A stretch of DNA of 43,255 nt from Rhodobacter sp. (GTDB lineage Bacteria; Pseudomonadota; Alphaproteobacteria; Rhodobacterales; Rhodobacteraceae), in contig JAJEAY010000267.1 in NCBI GenBank assembly GCA_022824145.1, positions 1-43,255 of the forward strand. Reading direction: 5' to 3'. How positions within the stretch are numbered: the first letter of the stretch is position 1; every line of letters starts with the position of its first letter. The translations under genes and the position numbers were made by a program. Of this stretch, positions 27,175 through 36,785 are shown piece after piece. A model generated the notes under the pieces. That model had not been told where the DNA came from, made no database searches, and saw only the letters and a program-made list of their open reading frames with translations.

Positions 27175-27981
27175 TCATTCCACGTCGCGCTGGAATATCC
27201 AATCATGGTCAGGATGGTTCCTGAAGCGCCACTTCCTGACCGGTCCAGCCATGACGTTGAGGTAGTACATCTCGTAACCATACGGCGCGCCGCACGGATG
27301 GTGTCCTCTTGGAACCAGCACCACATCATGGTTCGATACGGCCATTGTCTCGTCTAGCGACCCGTCCTCGGTCCAGACCCGCTGAACGCCGAAACCCTGA
27401 GCCGGATTCAGCCTGTGGTAATAGGTCTCTTCGAGATAGGTCATGTTCGGATAGTCGCTTTCATCATGCCTGTGTGGAGGGTAGGACGACCAGTGCCCGG
27501 CAGGCGTGAAGACCTCGGTTACAAGCAGCGAGTCAGCAACGTCGCGGTTTTCCATTGCTATATTGTTGATGAAGCGCGCATTGGTTCCTTTGCCACGCTT
27601 CTCCAGCGTAATTCCGGCTGGCCCGATCACCTGCGACCCATGTCCGCCCATGGCTGGCGCGGTACAGACCGCCAACGTGCAGGCTGACGTCGCCACCGCC
27701 GACCATTCGGATCCGCCCGGCACATATACGCAATGCGGTGGCGTCTTTTCGAACACGTCTATCCGGTCGCCAAGAACCCCAAAGTCCTCCCCAGCGATTC
27801 CAATCTGTGCCTTGCCTTCGACCAGCACCAGAATCGCTTCTCGGTTTCCGGTGTCTTCCTCAACCATGTCGCCAACGCCCAGCCGATGCAGGCTGAATCC
27901 GACATACTTCCAGTTGGCGTCGGCAGGGCAAATGTCATGCACCTTTCCGGACTCACCGAAAGGTTTGCGAAGCAGGGTCAT
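27175..27981 (-). CDS. iolB: 5-deoxy-glucuronate isomerase
   Basis: This 268-residue bicupin enzyme converts 5-deoxy-D-glucuronate to 5-dehydro-2-deoxy-D-gluconate in inositol catabolism. The metal-binding stretch PPHRHDESDYPNMTYLEE and the following RGHHPCGAPYGYEMYYLNV with HDWIF near the end are IolB hallmarks. Length is typical. It is the last gene of the locus; its start overlaps the stop of the small membrane protein gene (ATGA). Confidence 0.95.
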   Translation of the reverse strand: MTLLRKPFGESGKVHDICPADANWKYVGFSLHRLGVGDMVEEDTGNREAILVLVEGKAQIGIAGEDFGVLGDRIDVFEKTPPHCVYVPGGSEWSAVATSACTLAVCTAPAMGGHGSQVIGPAGITLEKRGKGTNARFINNIAMENRDVADSLLVTEVFTPAGHWSSYPPHRHDESDYPNMTYLEETYYHRLNPAQGFGVQRVWTEDGSLDETMAVSNHDVVLVPRGHHPCGAPYGYEMYYLNVMAGPVRKWRFRNHPDHDWIFQRDVE

Positions 27982-28190
27982 CCGTCCTCTCCGCCATCCG
28001 GGTCGAAGACGACAAGTAGCTGATAGCCCAGGTAGATTGCCGCCGCCCCGAAAAGGATTGCCCAGAACAGACTGCCGCTTATGATCTCAAAGATCGCCCA
28101 GATGGCGCAGATTCCGACAATCGTGACCCTCAGCCACATTGGCCGCAGGACGGGGCTTTGAACGTCCAGCCAATTCCGCTTCCTGCTCAT
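27978..28190 (-). CDS. Small two-helix membrane protein in the iol locus
   Basis: This 70-residue protein has a basic N-terminus (MSRKRNWLDVQS) and two hydrophobic segments (about 20-37 and 41-62), ending in an acidic tail DPDGGEDG. It overlaps both neighbours by four bases (iolD stop upstream, iolB start downstream), so it is almost certainly translated. I recognise no function. The position suggests a role tied to inositol use, perhaps as a membrane accessory protein. Confidence 0.75.
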   Translation of the reverse strand: MSRKRNWLDVQSPVLRPMWLRVTIVGICAIWAIFEIISGSLFWAILFGAAAIYLGYQLLVVFDPDGGEDG

Positions 28191-30019
28191 CGCGCATTCC
28201 TGTCGGCTATCGCTGTTTCATAGGCTCCGCGTGCCTCACGAACGGCTGGACGGTCGCTGACTTCGGGAATCGCCACTTCCCACCAATGTCCGCCTTCGGC
28301 GGTTGAAGGATAGGGGTCTGTGTCAATAACAACCACAAACGGCCCCTTGACTTCGCCCCGGCGCGCGAGAGCGGCTTCAAGCCCAGCCACATCGGCTACC
28401 TTCACCGAGGTTGCGCCAAGCGCCTCGGCGTGGGCAGCGAAGTCAATTCGGCTCGGGTTTGCATGAACAGTGTGGTCAAGAAGGTTGTTGAACTGCTCGC
28501 CGCCGGTACCCATCTGGAGCCGGTTGATGCAGCCAAAGCCGCGGTTGTCCGTGACAACTACGGTGAAATCCATGCCCATCATCGCCGCCGTGGCCAGTTC
28601 GCTGTTCATCATGAGATACGTGCCGTCGCCGGTGAAACAGATCACGTCGCGCTCGGGCTCCGCCATTTTGATACCCAATGCGCCGGCAATCTCATATCCC
28701 ATACAGGAATAACCGTATTCCATGTGATAGGACATCGGCTTGCCCGCCTTCCAGAGCTTGTGCAGCTCCCCTGGCATGGTGCCAGCGGCGCACATCACGA
28801 CCGTTTCGGGTCCGGCCTGCCGCTGCACCGCTCCGATCACCTGCATGTCCGTGGCAAGTTCGTTGCTGTCCTTGTCCGGCGCGTCCGTCAGCCGGTCGAC
28901 AGAAGCGAACCAGCTAGCCTTCACATCAGCATCGGGCGGCTCCGCCCTGAAGCCACCCAGCTCAGCGCCCAGATCCTCCAATCCGTGCCTGGCGTCGCAG
29001 ACAACAGGAATCGCGCCGTGCTTGTTCGTGTCATATGGCTGAACATTGAGTGAAATGAGCTTTCGGTCTGGGTGCTGGAACAGGTTCCAGGAGCCTGTCG
29101 TGAAATCCTGGAACCTCGTTCCGACTCCGATCACTGTGTCAGCATCCATACAGGCTGAATTGGCTGATGACGCCCCGGTCACCCCTACCGGACCAAGATT
29201 CAGAGGATGGTCCCAAGGCAGCGACGACTTTCCCGCCTGCGTCTCCACCACCGGAATTCCATGCGCCTCGGCAAACGCCTGCAGTTCCGCTTCTGCACGG
29301 GAATAATGCACGCCGCCTCCCGCCACGATCACGGGAGCGCGCGCCTGCCGGACCGCTTCCACCGCGGCCGCGAGTTCCGTCCCGTCCGGACGCGGACGGC
29401 GCATCCGCCAGACACGCGGCTCAAAGAACCTCTCCGGAAAGTCGTAGGCGTGGGCCTGTATGTCCTGACAGAACGCCAAGGTAACCGGCCCCGCCGTGGC
29501 CGGATCCACCATCGTCGCCATGGCGCGCGGAAGAGCGGTAAGGAGCTGTTCGGGTCGGGTGATCCGGTCGAAATACCGGCTGACCGGTCTGAAACAGTCG
29601 TTCGCGCTGACCGTACCGTCGCCGAATTCCTCGATCTGCTGCAGCACCGGATCCGGCCCGCGCGTGGCAAAGACGTCGCCGGGCACCAGCAGCAACGGAA
29701 TCCGGTTCACATGCGCAGTCGCCGCGGCAGTGACCATATTCGTGGCTCCGGGTCCAATCGATGACGTGACCATCATCGCCCGCCCCCGCCTGAGCTGCTT
29801 GGAAAAGGCGATAGCGGCATGCGCCATCGCCTGCTCGTTATGGCCACGGTATGTCGGCAGCTGCTCGCGCACGCCATACAGCGCCTCGCCAAGCGCAGCC
29901 ACGTTTCCATGGCCAAAGATTGCCCAGCAGCCAGCGATGAACGTGTCGCCATCCTCGTTCAGCTGGTTCACGATATACCGCACCATCGCCTGGGCTGCGG
30001 TCAGTCGGATCGCACTCAT
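28187..30019 (-). CDS. iolD: 3D-(3,5/4)-trihydroxycyclohexane-1,2-dione acylhydrolase
   Basis: This 610-residue thiamine-diphosphate enzyme opens the inositol ring product to 5-deoxy-D-glucuronate. The N-terminal domain has the ThDP-activating Glu in RGHNEQAMAH, and FGHGNVAALGEAL typical of IolD. The C-terminal ThDP motif starts GDGTYLMMNSEL and ends with DNRGFGCIN. Length fits IolD. The start at 30019 has a strong AGGAGG. The gene is coupled to the small membrane protein gene downstream. Confidence 0.95.
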   Translation of the reverse strand: MSAIRLTAAQAMVRYIVNQLNEDGDTFIAGCWAIFGHGNVAALGEALYGVREQLPTYRGHNEQAMAHAAIAFSKQLRRGRAMMVTSSIGPGATNMVTAAATAHVNRIPLLLVPGDVFATRGPDPVLQQIEEFGDGTVSANDCFRPVSRYFDRITRPEQLLTALPRAMATMVDPATAGPVTLAFCQDIQAHAYDFPERFFEPRVWRMRRPRPDGTELAAAVEAVRQARAPVIVAGGGVHYSRAEAELQAFAEAHGIPVVETQAGKSSLPWDHPLNLGPVGVTGASSANSACMDADTVIGVGTRFQDFTTGSWNLFQHPDRKLISLNVQPYDTNKHGAIPVVCDARHGLEDLGAELGGFRAEPPDADVKASWFASVDRLTDAPDKDSNELATDMQVIGAVQRQAGPETVVMCAAGTMPGELHKLWKAGKPMSYHMEYGYSCMGYEIAGALGIKMAEPERDVICFTGDGTYLMMNSELATAAMMGMDFTVVVTDNRGFGCINRLQMGTGGEQFNNLLDHTVHANPSRIDFAAHAEALGATSVKVADVAGLEAALARRGEVKGPFVVVIDTDPYPSTAEGGHWWEVAIPEVSDRPAVREARGAYETAIADRNAR

Positions 30020-30065
30020 TCCGGTTATCCTCCTGCCGACATCGATCTGCGGCTTAGATTATGTA

Positions 30066-31982
30066 TCATGCAGCTTGCTCCTGTGACATCGTGCGGATCC
30101 TGTCCCAGTCGCGGCAGAGATTTCCAAATGCTGAAGCCATCTCGGCGACTGCGGCCTTGTCATCAAGATCGCCTTTCATCCATGCACGGGCGGCGCGGCC
30201 GAAGATCCGTTCGCCTGCAGCGAATCCTTTTACCAAGCTGTGCCCGGCGAACCCGTTGACTTCAGCGACAGGATCGACTTGCGGCACGCCCCTTAAAGAA
30301 ACCAAAATTCCCCGCACATACGGATCGTTCACCGCGATTGAATCGCAGACGCGCGACCAAGTGCATCCCGTCGCAGTCGGTGCCAGCAGCCACCAATCCG
30401 GGTGGACGCCAGCATCATAGCATCGCTGGATCGCACCCGCCGCGCTCCTGTCGCTTTCCGCTTCGGCCCCGGACCCGTCCAGTTCGAGCACAAGCTCCAG
30501 GCGATTGCGCCGGGCTGCCGCGAAGACCCGTTCGAGCAGCCGTTCCTGACTCCCCCAGACCACCTCGCCATCCCCGCAGCTGAAGCGCCAGCGAAACCTG
30601 ACGGCGCTCTCCAGAGGCCATTCATCCAAGGCCCCGCAGTCAGGTTCGGAACCGCCTTCTGTGACTCCGGAGGCACCCGCCTGCAGCTCCCTCAGCGATC
30701 TGCCAATCCAAAGACCGCGTCCCGTCGCGCCGTAAAGCGCTTCGCGCCCGAACAGCCCGTCACAAATGACCCCGTACCCGTTCTTGCCGGCTGCGACTCC
30801 AAGCGCTGCGTCAAGGCATAGTTTCTTGAACCTGCCAATCCGTTCCGGACTGGTCCCGTCCATATCCTCAAACCGTTTGCAGTGATCAAAGGCGAAGACA
30901 CGAAGTTCCGGCCAGGCCCGCCTGCGGTTCGTCGCCCAGTGAACATGCTCCAGTTCGGCATCCTTGCGCAGGGCTCTTGCCTTTACGCCCCTGCGCAGAA
31001 AGAACCGCAGCTCCTCCCAGCTTGGATATGCGGGCGTGCAGCCATGCCGGCTGACCGCCAGTGCACCGCAGGCGTTTGCGTAGGTGAGCGCCGTTCGCCA
31101 GTCCTGACCTGTCAGCCACCCCTTAAGCAGTCCGGACATGAAGCCGTCGCCCGCACCAAGGACATTGAACACCTCGATCGGGAATCCTGGGCCGGACTCA
31201 CCGTCGTCCAGGGAATCAGGAATCGCGCCAGTGAAGGCCGCTGCCCCCATCGGACCGCGCTTGCAGACCAGCGTAGCCGCACATGCGCTGCGTACCGCGC
31301 GCAACGCCTCGACCGTGTCCTTCGAGCCGCCGGCGATGTGGAATTCCTCCTCAGTGCCGACGATCAGGTCAAACAGGTGCAGCGTGGACTTGAGCTTTGC
31401 CGTTACCTGCGCACTTTCGATGTACCTGTTCTCTCCATCTCCATGCCCTGACAACCCCCAGAGATTCGGCCGGTAATCGATGTCAAGCGCTGTGCGGGCG
31501 CCAGCCGCGCGCGCAAGCTTAAGTGCCTTGATCACGGCGCTTTCGGTGCGCGGATGGGAAAGATGCGTACCCGTCACCGTAACGCAGCGCGCCCGGGCGA
31601 TGAAGCTCGGGTCGATATCCTCATCGCAGAGCGCCATGTCAGCGCAGTCCGCGCGATAGAAAATCAACGGGAACCTTTCGGAATCGCGGATGCCCAGCAG
31701 CACCAGAGCGGTCAGCCGCTCGGGGTCCGTGATCACGCTGGTGGTGTCCACCCCTTCGCGCTCAAGCTCTTCGCGGATGAAACGCCCCATATGCTCGTCG
31801 CCGACCCGTGTAATGAGCGCAGACCTGAGACCCAGGCGCGCTGTGCCCGCAGCCATGTTGGTTGGAGACCCGCCAATGTACTTCTGGAACGAGCCCATAT
31901 CCTCAAGCCGCCCGCCGACCTGTGCGCCGTAAAGGTCTACTGACGAGCGCCCGATCGTGATCAGGTCGAGATCCTTCTCCAT
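30066..31982 (-). CDS. iolC: 5-dehydro-2-deoxygluconokinase fused to DUF2090 aldolase-like domain
   Basis: This 638-residue fusion has an N-terminal PfkB-type sugar kinase (about 1-335). It shows IGRSSVDLYGAQVGGRLEDM, IGGSPTNMAAGTARLG and the anion-hole motif GAGDGFMSG. This part phosphorylates 5-dehydro-2-deoxygluconate. The C-terminal DUF2090 domain (about 345-630; FAFDHCKRFEDMDG, WWLLAP) is thought to act as the matching aldolase, so kinase and cleavage steps may sit in one chain and replace iolJ. It overlaps iolG by one base (TGATG). The aldolase role is established for some fused homologues and inferred here. Confidence 0.92.
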   Translation of the reverse strand: MEKDLDLITIGRSSVDLYGAQVGGRLEDMGSFQKYIGGSPTNMAAGTARLGLRSALITRVGDEHMGRFIREELEREGVDTTSVITDPERLTALVLLGIRDSERFPLIFYRADCADMALCDEDIDPSFIARARCVTVTGTHLSHPRTESAVIKALKLARAAGARTALDIDYRPNLWGLSGHGDGENRYIESAQVTAKLKSTLHLFDLIVGTEEEFHIAGGSKDTVEALRAVRSACAATLVCKRGPMGAAAFTGAIPDSLDDGESGPGFPIEVFNVLGAGDGFMSGLLKGWLTGQDWRTALTYANACGALAVSRHGCTPAYPSWEELRFFLRRGVKARALRKDAELEHVHWATNRRRAWPELRVFAFDHCKRFEDMDGTSPERIGRFKKLCLDAALGVAAGKNGYGVICDGLFGREALYGATGRGLWIGRSLRELQAGASGVTEGGSEPDCGALDEWPLESAVRFRWRFSCGDGEVVWGSQERLLERVFAAARRNRLELVLELDGSGAEAESDRSAAGAIQRCYDAGVHPDWWLLAPTATGCTWSRVCDSIAVNDPYVRGILVSLRGVPQVDPVAEVNGFAGHSLVKGFAAGERIFGRAARAWMKGDLDDKAAVAEMASAFGNLCRDWDRIRTMSQEQAA

Positions 31983-32980
31983 CAGAAGTGCAGCTCCGCT
32001 ACGTTCACTTCCCGACCTTCCTTAACAGACTGTACCGCCGCTTCAGCGAGCAGAAGTGCCTGCAGTCCGTCATGCCCGGTCACGGGCGGCGGCGTGCCGG
32101 ACTGAACGGAAACAGCGAAGGCTTCGATTTCGGCAGCATAGGCGGCGGCATACCGGGACATGAAGAAATCGAGCAGCGGAGGCCGGGTAAAGCCACTCTT
32201 GCCTGCGATCTCGATTCTCGCCCCGTGGTGGTTCCCGGCACTGGCCGTCCCATGTGAGCCATGCACCTCGATCCTCTGGTCATAACCGTAGGAAGCGCGG
32301 CGCGAATTGGTAATTGCGCAGTGTTTTCCGGAAGCCGTGGTCAGAATGAGGTTTGCGCTGTCGTAGTCTCCCAGTTCGCCGATTTTCGGGTCAACCAGAA
32401 CCGAAGCCGCGGCAAAGACGCTTTCGACTTCCTCGCCCAGCAGCCAGCGCGCCATGTCAAGGTCATGGATTGTCATGTCACGGAAGAGTCCGCCTGAGCG
32501 CTTTATGTACTCGTAGGGTGGTGGGCCGGGATCCCGGCTTGTCAGCGTCACCATTTCGACATCGCCGACCTGCCCTTGGTCAACTGCCTCTTTCAGCGTC
32601 CGGAAATCAGGATCGAATCTCCGTTGGAATCCCACCATAAGAGCGGTTCCGCAGCGGTCGACCACATCAAGACATGTTCTGACTCGCTGGACATCCAGAT
32701 CTACCGGCTTTTCGCAGAACACGGCCTTTCCCGCTCGGGAAAAGCGTTCGATCAGGTCCGCATGTGTGTCCGTGGGTGAACAAATGACCACGGCATCGAT
32801 GTCCGAAGAGTCTTCCACGTCGTCCACCGTGCGCACCTCGCAGCCAAAACGGTCCCGCACCGCTTCCGCGGCCCGCGCCACCGGATCGGAAACCGCTGCG
32901 AGTTCGGCGCCATCGACCGATGCGATCGCGCGCGCATGCACCTGTCCGATTCGGCCAGCCCCGAGAACGGCAAACCGCAT
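31982..32980 (-). CDS. iolG: Inositol 2-dehydrogenase (Gfo/Idh/MocA family)
   Basis: This 332-residue NAD-dependent dehydrogenase oxidises myo-inositol to scyllo-inosose. The Rossmann motif LGAGRIG is at 7-13, the EKPVDLD motif carries the conserved Lys, and FRDMTIHDLDMARWLLG holds the catalytic Asp/His region typical of IolG. A GAGGGAGG ribosome-binding site lies upstream. It shares one base with the iolC start. Context supports inositol as substrate, though family members vary. Confidence 0.9.
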   Translation of the reverse strand: MRFAVLGAGRIGQVHARAIASVDGAELAAVSDPVARAAEAVRDRFGCEVRTVDDVEDSSDIDAVVICSPTDTHADLIERFSRAGKAVFCEKPVDLDVQRVRTCLDVVDRCGTALMVGFQRRFDPDFRTLKEAVDQGQVGDVEMVTLTSRDPGPPPYEYIKRSGGLFRDMTIHDLDMARWLLGEEVESVFAAASVLVDPKIGELGDYDSANLILTTASGKHCAITNSRRASYGYDQRIEVHGSHGTASAGNHHGARIEIAGKSGFTRPPLLDFFMSRYAAAYAAEIEAFAVSVQSGTPPPVTGHDGLQALLLAEAAVQSVKEGREVNVAELHF

Positions 32981-32991
32981 CGCGCCCTCCC

Positions 32992-33786
32992 TCAGCTTTC
33001 GTTCGTATCTGGGTAGGCGCCAACGACCTGCTGATCGAAATCCATCAATGATCCGGTCACAACGCCGGACCCGGATCCCAGCAGAAACGCGGTCTGCTTC
33101 GCCACATGTTCAGGTTTCACCAGCATTCCGAACGGCATGTTGGCTTCCGCGCTTTCCAGCCAGCCGGGGTCGCGGCCATGCCATTTCCGCTGGGTGGCGT
33201 CCTCTCCAGGCGTATCCATCCAGCCGACATTGATGCCGTTCACCCGTATCCTGTGCTTTGCCAGAGCCGCAGCCGCGTTCTTTGTGATTCCGGCAAGAGC
33301 TGCCTTGGACGCCACGTAGGGCGCCAGGAAAGGAAGCCCACCGTAAACCACGATGCTCAGGATATTGACACAGGATCCGCTATGGCCGGAGTCAATGCAG
33401 TGCCTGGCAAAGTCCTGCAGCGCAAAGAACGGTCCCTTGGCATTCGGATCCATGATCGCGTCCCACTGGACGGGAGTCGTGTCGAGAATCGAGCCGCGGT
33501 CTGTGTTGGCAGCGCAGTTCACAAGCGCGGTAACGGGTCCGATGCGCTCCACCGCCTGCGGAACCATTTCCCTGACCTGATCGATATCGCCCATCTCAAC
33601 CGGCAGCGTGTGGGCGTCGACTCCAAGCGCTGAGAGCCGCGCAACGGCCGCTGCGCCTTTGTCCGGGTTGCGCGACGTGACAACAAGGCGGCGGCAACCC
33701 TGTGCAACGAGTTCCCGCGCGATGGCCAGGCCGAGTCCCTGGGAGCCTCCCGTCACCAGGGCGCCGGTCTGTTCATGTACGCCCAA
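32992..33786 (-). CDS. SDR-family oxidoreductase
   Basis: This 264-residue short-chain dehydrogenase has the cofactor motif TGGSQGLG near residue 13, NCAANTDRG (NNAG-like), and the catalytic Ser plus YVASK. It lies between the ABC ATPase gene and iolG. The start is TTG at 33786, directly after the upstream TAA, with GAGGAAG nearby; no ATG is available in frame early on. Its substrate is probably an inositol stereoisomer, inosose or derived sugar, judging only by position. Confidence 0.85.
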   Translation of the reverse strand: MGVHEQTGALVTGGSQGLGLAIARELVAQGCRRLVVTSRNPDKGAAAVARLSALGVDAHTLPVEMGDIDQVREMVPQAVERIGPVTALVNCAANTDRGSILDTTPVQWDAIMDPNAKGPFFALQDFARHCIDSGHSGSCVNILSIVVYGGLPFLAPYVASKAALAGITKNAAAALAKHRIRVNGINVGWMDTPGEDATQRKWHGRDPGWLESAEANMPFGMLVKPEHVAKQTAFLLGSGSGVVTGSLMDFDQQVVGAYPDTNES

Positions 33787-34563
33787 TTACGCCGCTTCCT
33801 CGTATTCAGGCTGCGTCTTGGCGCCTGTGATGTAGGCGACGACATCCTGGCCGTCGGTTTCCGCCTTCAGGAGGTTGGCGCAGATGCGGCCGCGGCGGAA
33901 CACAACGATACGGTCCACCAGATCGAACACCTGCCGCATGTTGTGGCTGATCAGGATCAGCGGCTCGCCCTGCTCTTTCAGGGTCTTTATGATATTCTCC
34001 ACCTGTTCCGTTTCCTGCACCCCAAGGGCGGCGGTCGGCTCGTCCATGATCGTAAGACGCGAGTGGAACGTGGCCGTTCGCGCGATCGCGACGCACTGCC
34101 GCTGTCCGCCCGACATATTCCGGATGGTGTTGCGGATGTTGGGAATTTTCACAGCAGTCTTTTCAAGTCCGGCCAATGTCGCATCGCGCATTGCCCGGTA
34201 GTTCAGCACCCTGAACGGGCCAAGGAAGCTCCAGCGTGTCAGTTCCCGGCCAAGGAACAGGTTATCGGGAACGTCCAGATCGTCAGCGAGCGCCAGTGTC
34301 TGGAACACTGTCTCGATTCCTGCCTCGCGCGCATCCAACGGTCCTGAGAAACTCACTTCGTCGCCATAGAGCCATATCCTGCCTCGGGTGCGCTGCTCCA
34401 CTCCGGTGATCTGGCGGACGAATGTGGACTTGCCGGCGCCGTTGTCGCCCATGATGGCAACATGCTCGCCTTTCCGGAGCACGAAGTCCGCGCCCTCCAA
34501 GGCATGAACGCCTCCGTAGTGTTTGGTCAGATCCTCTGTCTTGAGGACGATGTCTTCGCTCAT
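33787..34563 (-). CDS. Sugar ABC transporter ATP-binding protein
   Basis: This 258-residue ABC ATPase has Walker A GDNGAGKST, the signature MSGGQRQ, and Walker B LTIMDEPTAAL with the catalytic Glu. It has a single nucleotide-binding domain, as in FrcA-like or IatA-like single-domain forms, not the doubled RbsA type. Length is normal. GGAGG precedes the ATG at 34563. It probably powers inositol import with the permease and binding protein next to it. Its stop directly abuts the SDR start. Confidence 0.9.
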   Translation of the reverse strand: MSEDIVLKTEDLTKHYGGVHALEGADFVLRKGEHVAIMGDNGAGKSTFVRQITGVEQRTRGRIWLYGDEVSFSGPLDAREAGIETVFQTLALADDLDVPDNLFLGRELTRWSFLGPFRVLNYRAMRDATLAGLEKTAVKIPNIRNTIRNMSGGQRQCVAIARTATFHSRLTIMDEPTAALGVQETEQVENIIKTLKEQGEPLILISHNMRQVFDLVDRIVVFRRGRICANLLKAETDGQDVVAYITGAKTQPEYEEAA

Positions 34564-34579
34564 TTCGAGTCCTCCCGGA

Positions 34580-35662
34580 TCACGATTTCATGGCGGCGCG
34601 GCGCTGGCGCCACTGGTCGAGCACAACAGCTGCGACAATTATTCCGCCTTTGACCATTTCCTGGTAGAAGGCATCGAGGCGCAGATAGGTGAAGCCGGAA
34701 ATGATCACGCCAAAAATCAGGGCGCCAAGCACGGTCCCGACGACCGATCCGCGGCCACCTGACAGGGAAACGCCGCCGATGACAGCCATGGCGATCGCAT
34801 CAAGTTCATATACCAGTCCCATTCCTGACTGAGCGGTCAGGTTCTTCGAACTCAGCACGATTGCCGCAAATGACGCAAGCATACCGGCAATGGTGTAAAC
34901 CAGCACTTTGTGCCTGGCCACGGCGATTCCGCTCATCCGGGCCGCGTCCTCGTTGGAGCCGATTGCGTATGTGTGCTTTCCGTAGACAGTATACCGCAGG
35001 ATCAGGTGGAACAGAATCGCCAGAAAGACAAACCAAACCACCGGCATCATGCCACTGCCTATCCATGCATACTGCTCGGTCGGGAAACTGATGGGGTTCC
35101 CGTGTGACCACCACTTTGCCACACCGCGCGCGGACACCATCATTCCGAGCGTGGCAATGAAAGGCGGAATCCGGGTATATGCGATCAGAAATCCATTTAT
35201 TCCCCCTGCCACAAGCCCGCAGCCGAGGCCCACCAGCACCGGTACGATCACGGGAAGATCCATTGCCCACAGACCGAAGATCGCTTTCGGATTGGGGTTT
35301 CCGTTCACAAGTTCGGTCTGTCCGAAACTCATGGCGATCATCGCCGTTGCACCGACGATCGATCCGGAACTCAGATCGATTCCGCCCGAAATGATCACCT
35401 GTGTTACCCCGATCGCGATGATTCCGATGATCGAGACCTGCAGGATGATGATCTTCAGCCGCGCTTCGTTGAAAATGGAGTCGAACCGATCTTTGGTGTC
35501 GAACAGAAGGCTTTGGCCCTTCATATATGGAAGGATCTGTCCCAGCGCCTCGAAGATGACAATGATCAGGATCAGCGCGATGAAAATGTTGACTTCGTTT
35601 GGCCAGGCCCGCTTGCTCTTGTCAAAGGCTAGCCCTCCCGTGCCATGCTTCGTTTCAGCCAT
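34580..35662 (-). CDS. Sugar ABC transporter permease
   Basis: This 360-residue integral membrane protein has about nine to ten hydrophobic segments and the BPD_transp_2 pattern (GIDLSSGSIVGATAM, and YAIGSNEDAARMSGI). Such permeases import ribose, xylose, fructose or inositol. GGAGG precedes the ATG at 35662. It lies between the binding-protein and ATPase genes. Context favours inositol as the substrate, as for IatP-like permeases. Confidence 0.9.
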   Translation of the reverse strand: MAETKHGTGGLAFDKSKRAWPNEVNIFIALILIIVIFEALGQILPYMKGQSLLFDTKDRFDSIFNEARLKIIILQVSIIGIIAIGVTQVIISGGIDLSSGSIVGATAMIAMSFGQTELVNGNPNPKAIFGLWAMDLPVIVPVLVGLGCGLVAGGINGFLIAYTRIPPFIATLGMMVSARGVAKWWSHGNPISFPTEQYAWIGSGMMPVVWFVFLAILFHLILRYTVYGKHTYAIGSNEDAARMSGIAVARHKVLVYTIAGMLASFAAIVLSSKNLTAQSGMGLVYELDAIAMAVIGGVSLSGGRGSVVGTVLGALIFGVIISGFTYLRLDAFYQEMVKGGIIVAAVVLDQWRQRRAAMKS

Positions 35663-35754
35663 GGGTCCGGCACCTCCAATGGTTCGCCCCCGTATAGCGG
35701 GGAAAAGGCTCCGATAGTGTGACGGGCGGCGCGCCTGGCGCCGCCCGGTATCGT

Positions 35755-36693
35755 TCAGTTCTTCGCGAGGAACTGGTCAATGTTGGATGGCACGACCAGC
35801 TGGAAGGGAATGTAGACCTTCTGGTCGACATCTTCGCCGTTGGCGAGCTTGATCGCGGTATCGACCGAGCCCGCGCCCTGTCCGATGGCATCCTGGAACA
35901 CGGTCACGTCCAGATCACCCGCCTGCATCGCGAGCAGAGCGTCCTGGGATGCGTCGACTCCGGTCACGACAACGTCAGCCATGTCGATACCTGCGGCTTT
36001 CATCGCCTGGATCGCACCGATGGCCATTTCATCGTTGTTTGCGAAGACGATGTCGAAGTCCTCACCGGCGGAGAGCCAGTTTGTCATCAGGTTCTGCGCC
36101 TCTTCACGATCCCAGTTGGCGGTCTGCCGGTCGATGAGCGTTATGAAGCTGCACATGTCGATCCCGATGATGTCGTCGACGTCTTTCGTGCGCTGCACTG
36201 CGGCCTGATTCGAAAGCTGGCCCATAAGCAGGTATCCACGGGCGCCGCCAGCGAGTCCTGCTGCGCGGAGCAGCTTGCAGCCTTCGAAGGCGGCCAGTGT
36301 GCCCGACTCGATTTCGTTCGAAGCCACGAATGCCTGGGTCGACGGAAGGCTGTCGACGTTGTCCGGCTCCCGGTTCACGAAGACAAGCGGCACATTGCCG
36401 GCAGCTGCTGACATGGCCTCGCCAGCCGAGGTGTCGACGATGTTCACGATGATCGCATCCACGCCGGCCGCGACGAAGTTGGTAACCTGGTCAAGCTGCT
36501 TGGCGACGTCGTCGGTCGCGTCCTCGACCTGCAGATCGACGCCGTCGAGCGATGCGGCGTGTTCGACCATGCCGTTGCGCATAACCGTCAGCCAGTTGTC
36601 GTCGAAGCGCGCGATTGTGGCTCCTATGGTCTGGGCCATGGCGCCAGTGCCCATAAGGGCGACCAAGCCCGCGCCGATAAGGATTCTCTTCAT
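35755..36693 (-). CDS. Sugar ABC transporter substrate-binding protein
   Basis: This 312-residue periplasmic protein of the ribose/inositol-binding (Peripla_BP_4) type starts with a clear signal peptide, MKRILIGAGLVALMGTGAMA, cut before QT. The mature part has ATIARFDDNWLTVMRNGM and a hinge-lobe pattern (VDAIIVNIVDTSAGEAMS, ANNDEMAIGAIQAMKAAG). The ATG at 36693 has GAGGGAG upstream; the open frame extends to 36789 without support. It is probably the inositol-binding component (IbpA/IatB-like). It is first of the three transporter genes. Confidence 0.9.
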   Translation of the reverse strand: MKRILIGAGLVALMGTGAMAQTIGATIARFDDNWLTVMRNGMVEHAASLDGVDLQVEDATDDVAKQLDQVTNFVAAGVDAIIVNIVDTSAGEAMSAAAGNVPLVFVNREPDNVDSLPSTQAFVASNEIESGTLAAFEGCKLLRAAGLAGGARGYLLMGQLSNQAAVQRTKDVDDIIGIDMCSFITLIDRQTANWDREEAQNLMTNWLSAGEDFDIVFANNDEMAIGAIQAMKAAGIDMADVVVTGVDASQDALLAMQAGDLDVTVFQDAIGQGAGSVDTAIKLANGEDVDQKVYIPFQLVVPSNIDQFLAKN

Positions 36694-36785
36694 TTCATTA
36701 CTCCCTCGATTGCCGGTGTCCGGCACACCGTTTTCCTGAATTGCCGGAAGCCCGTTTCCGGGCGGCTGTCCATCTAGCTCGCATA

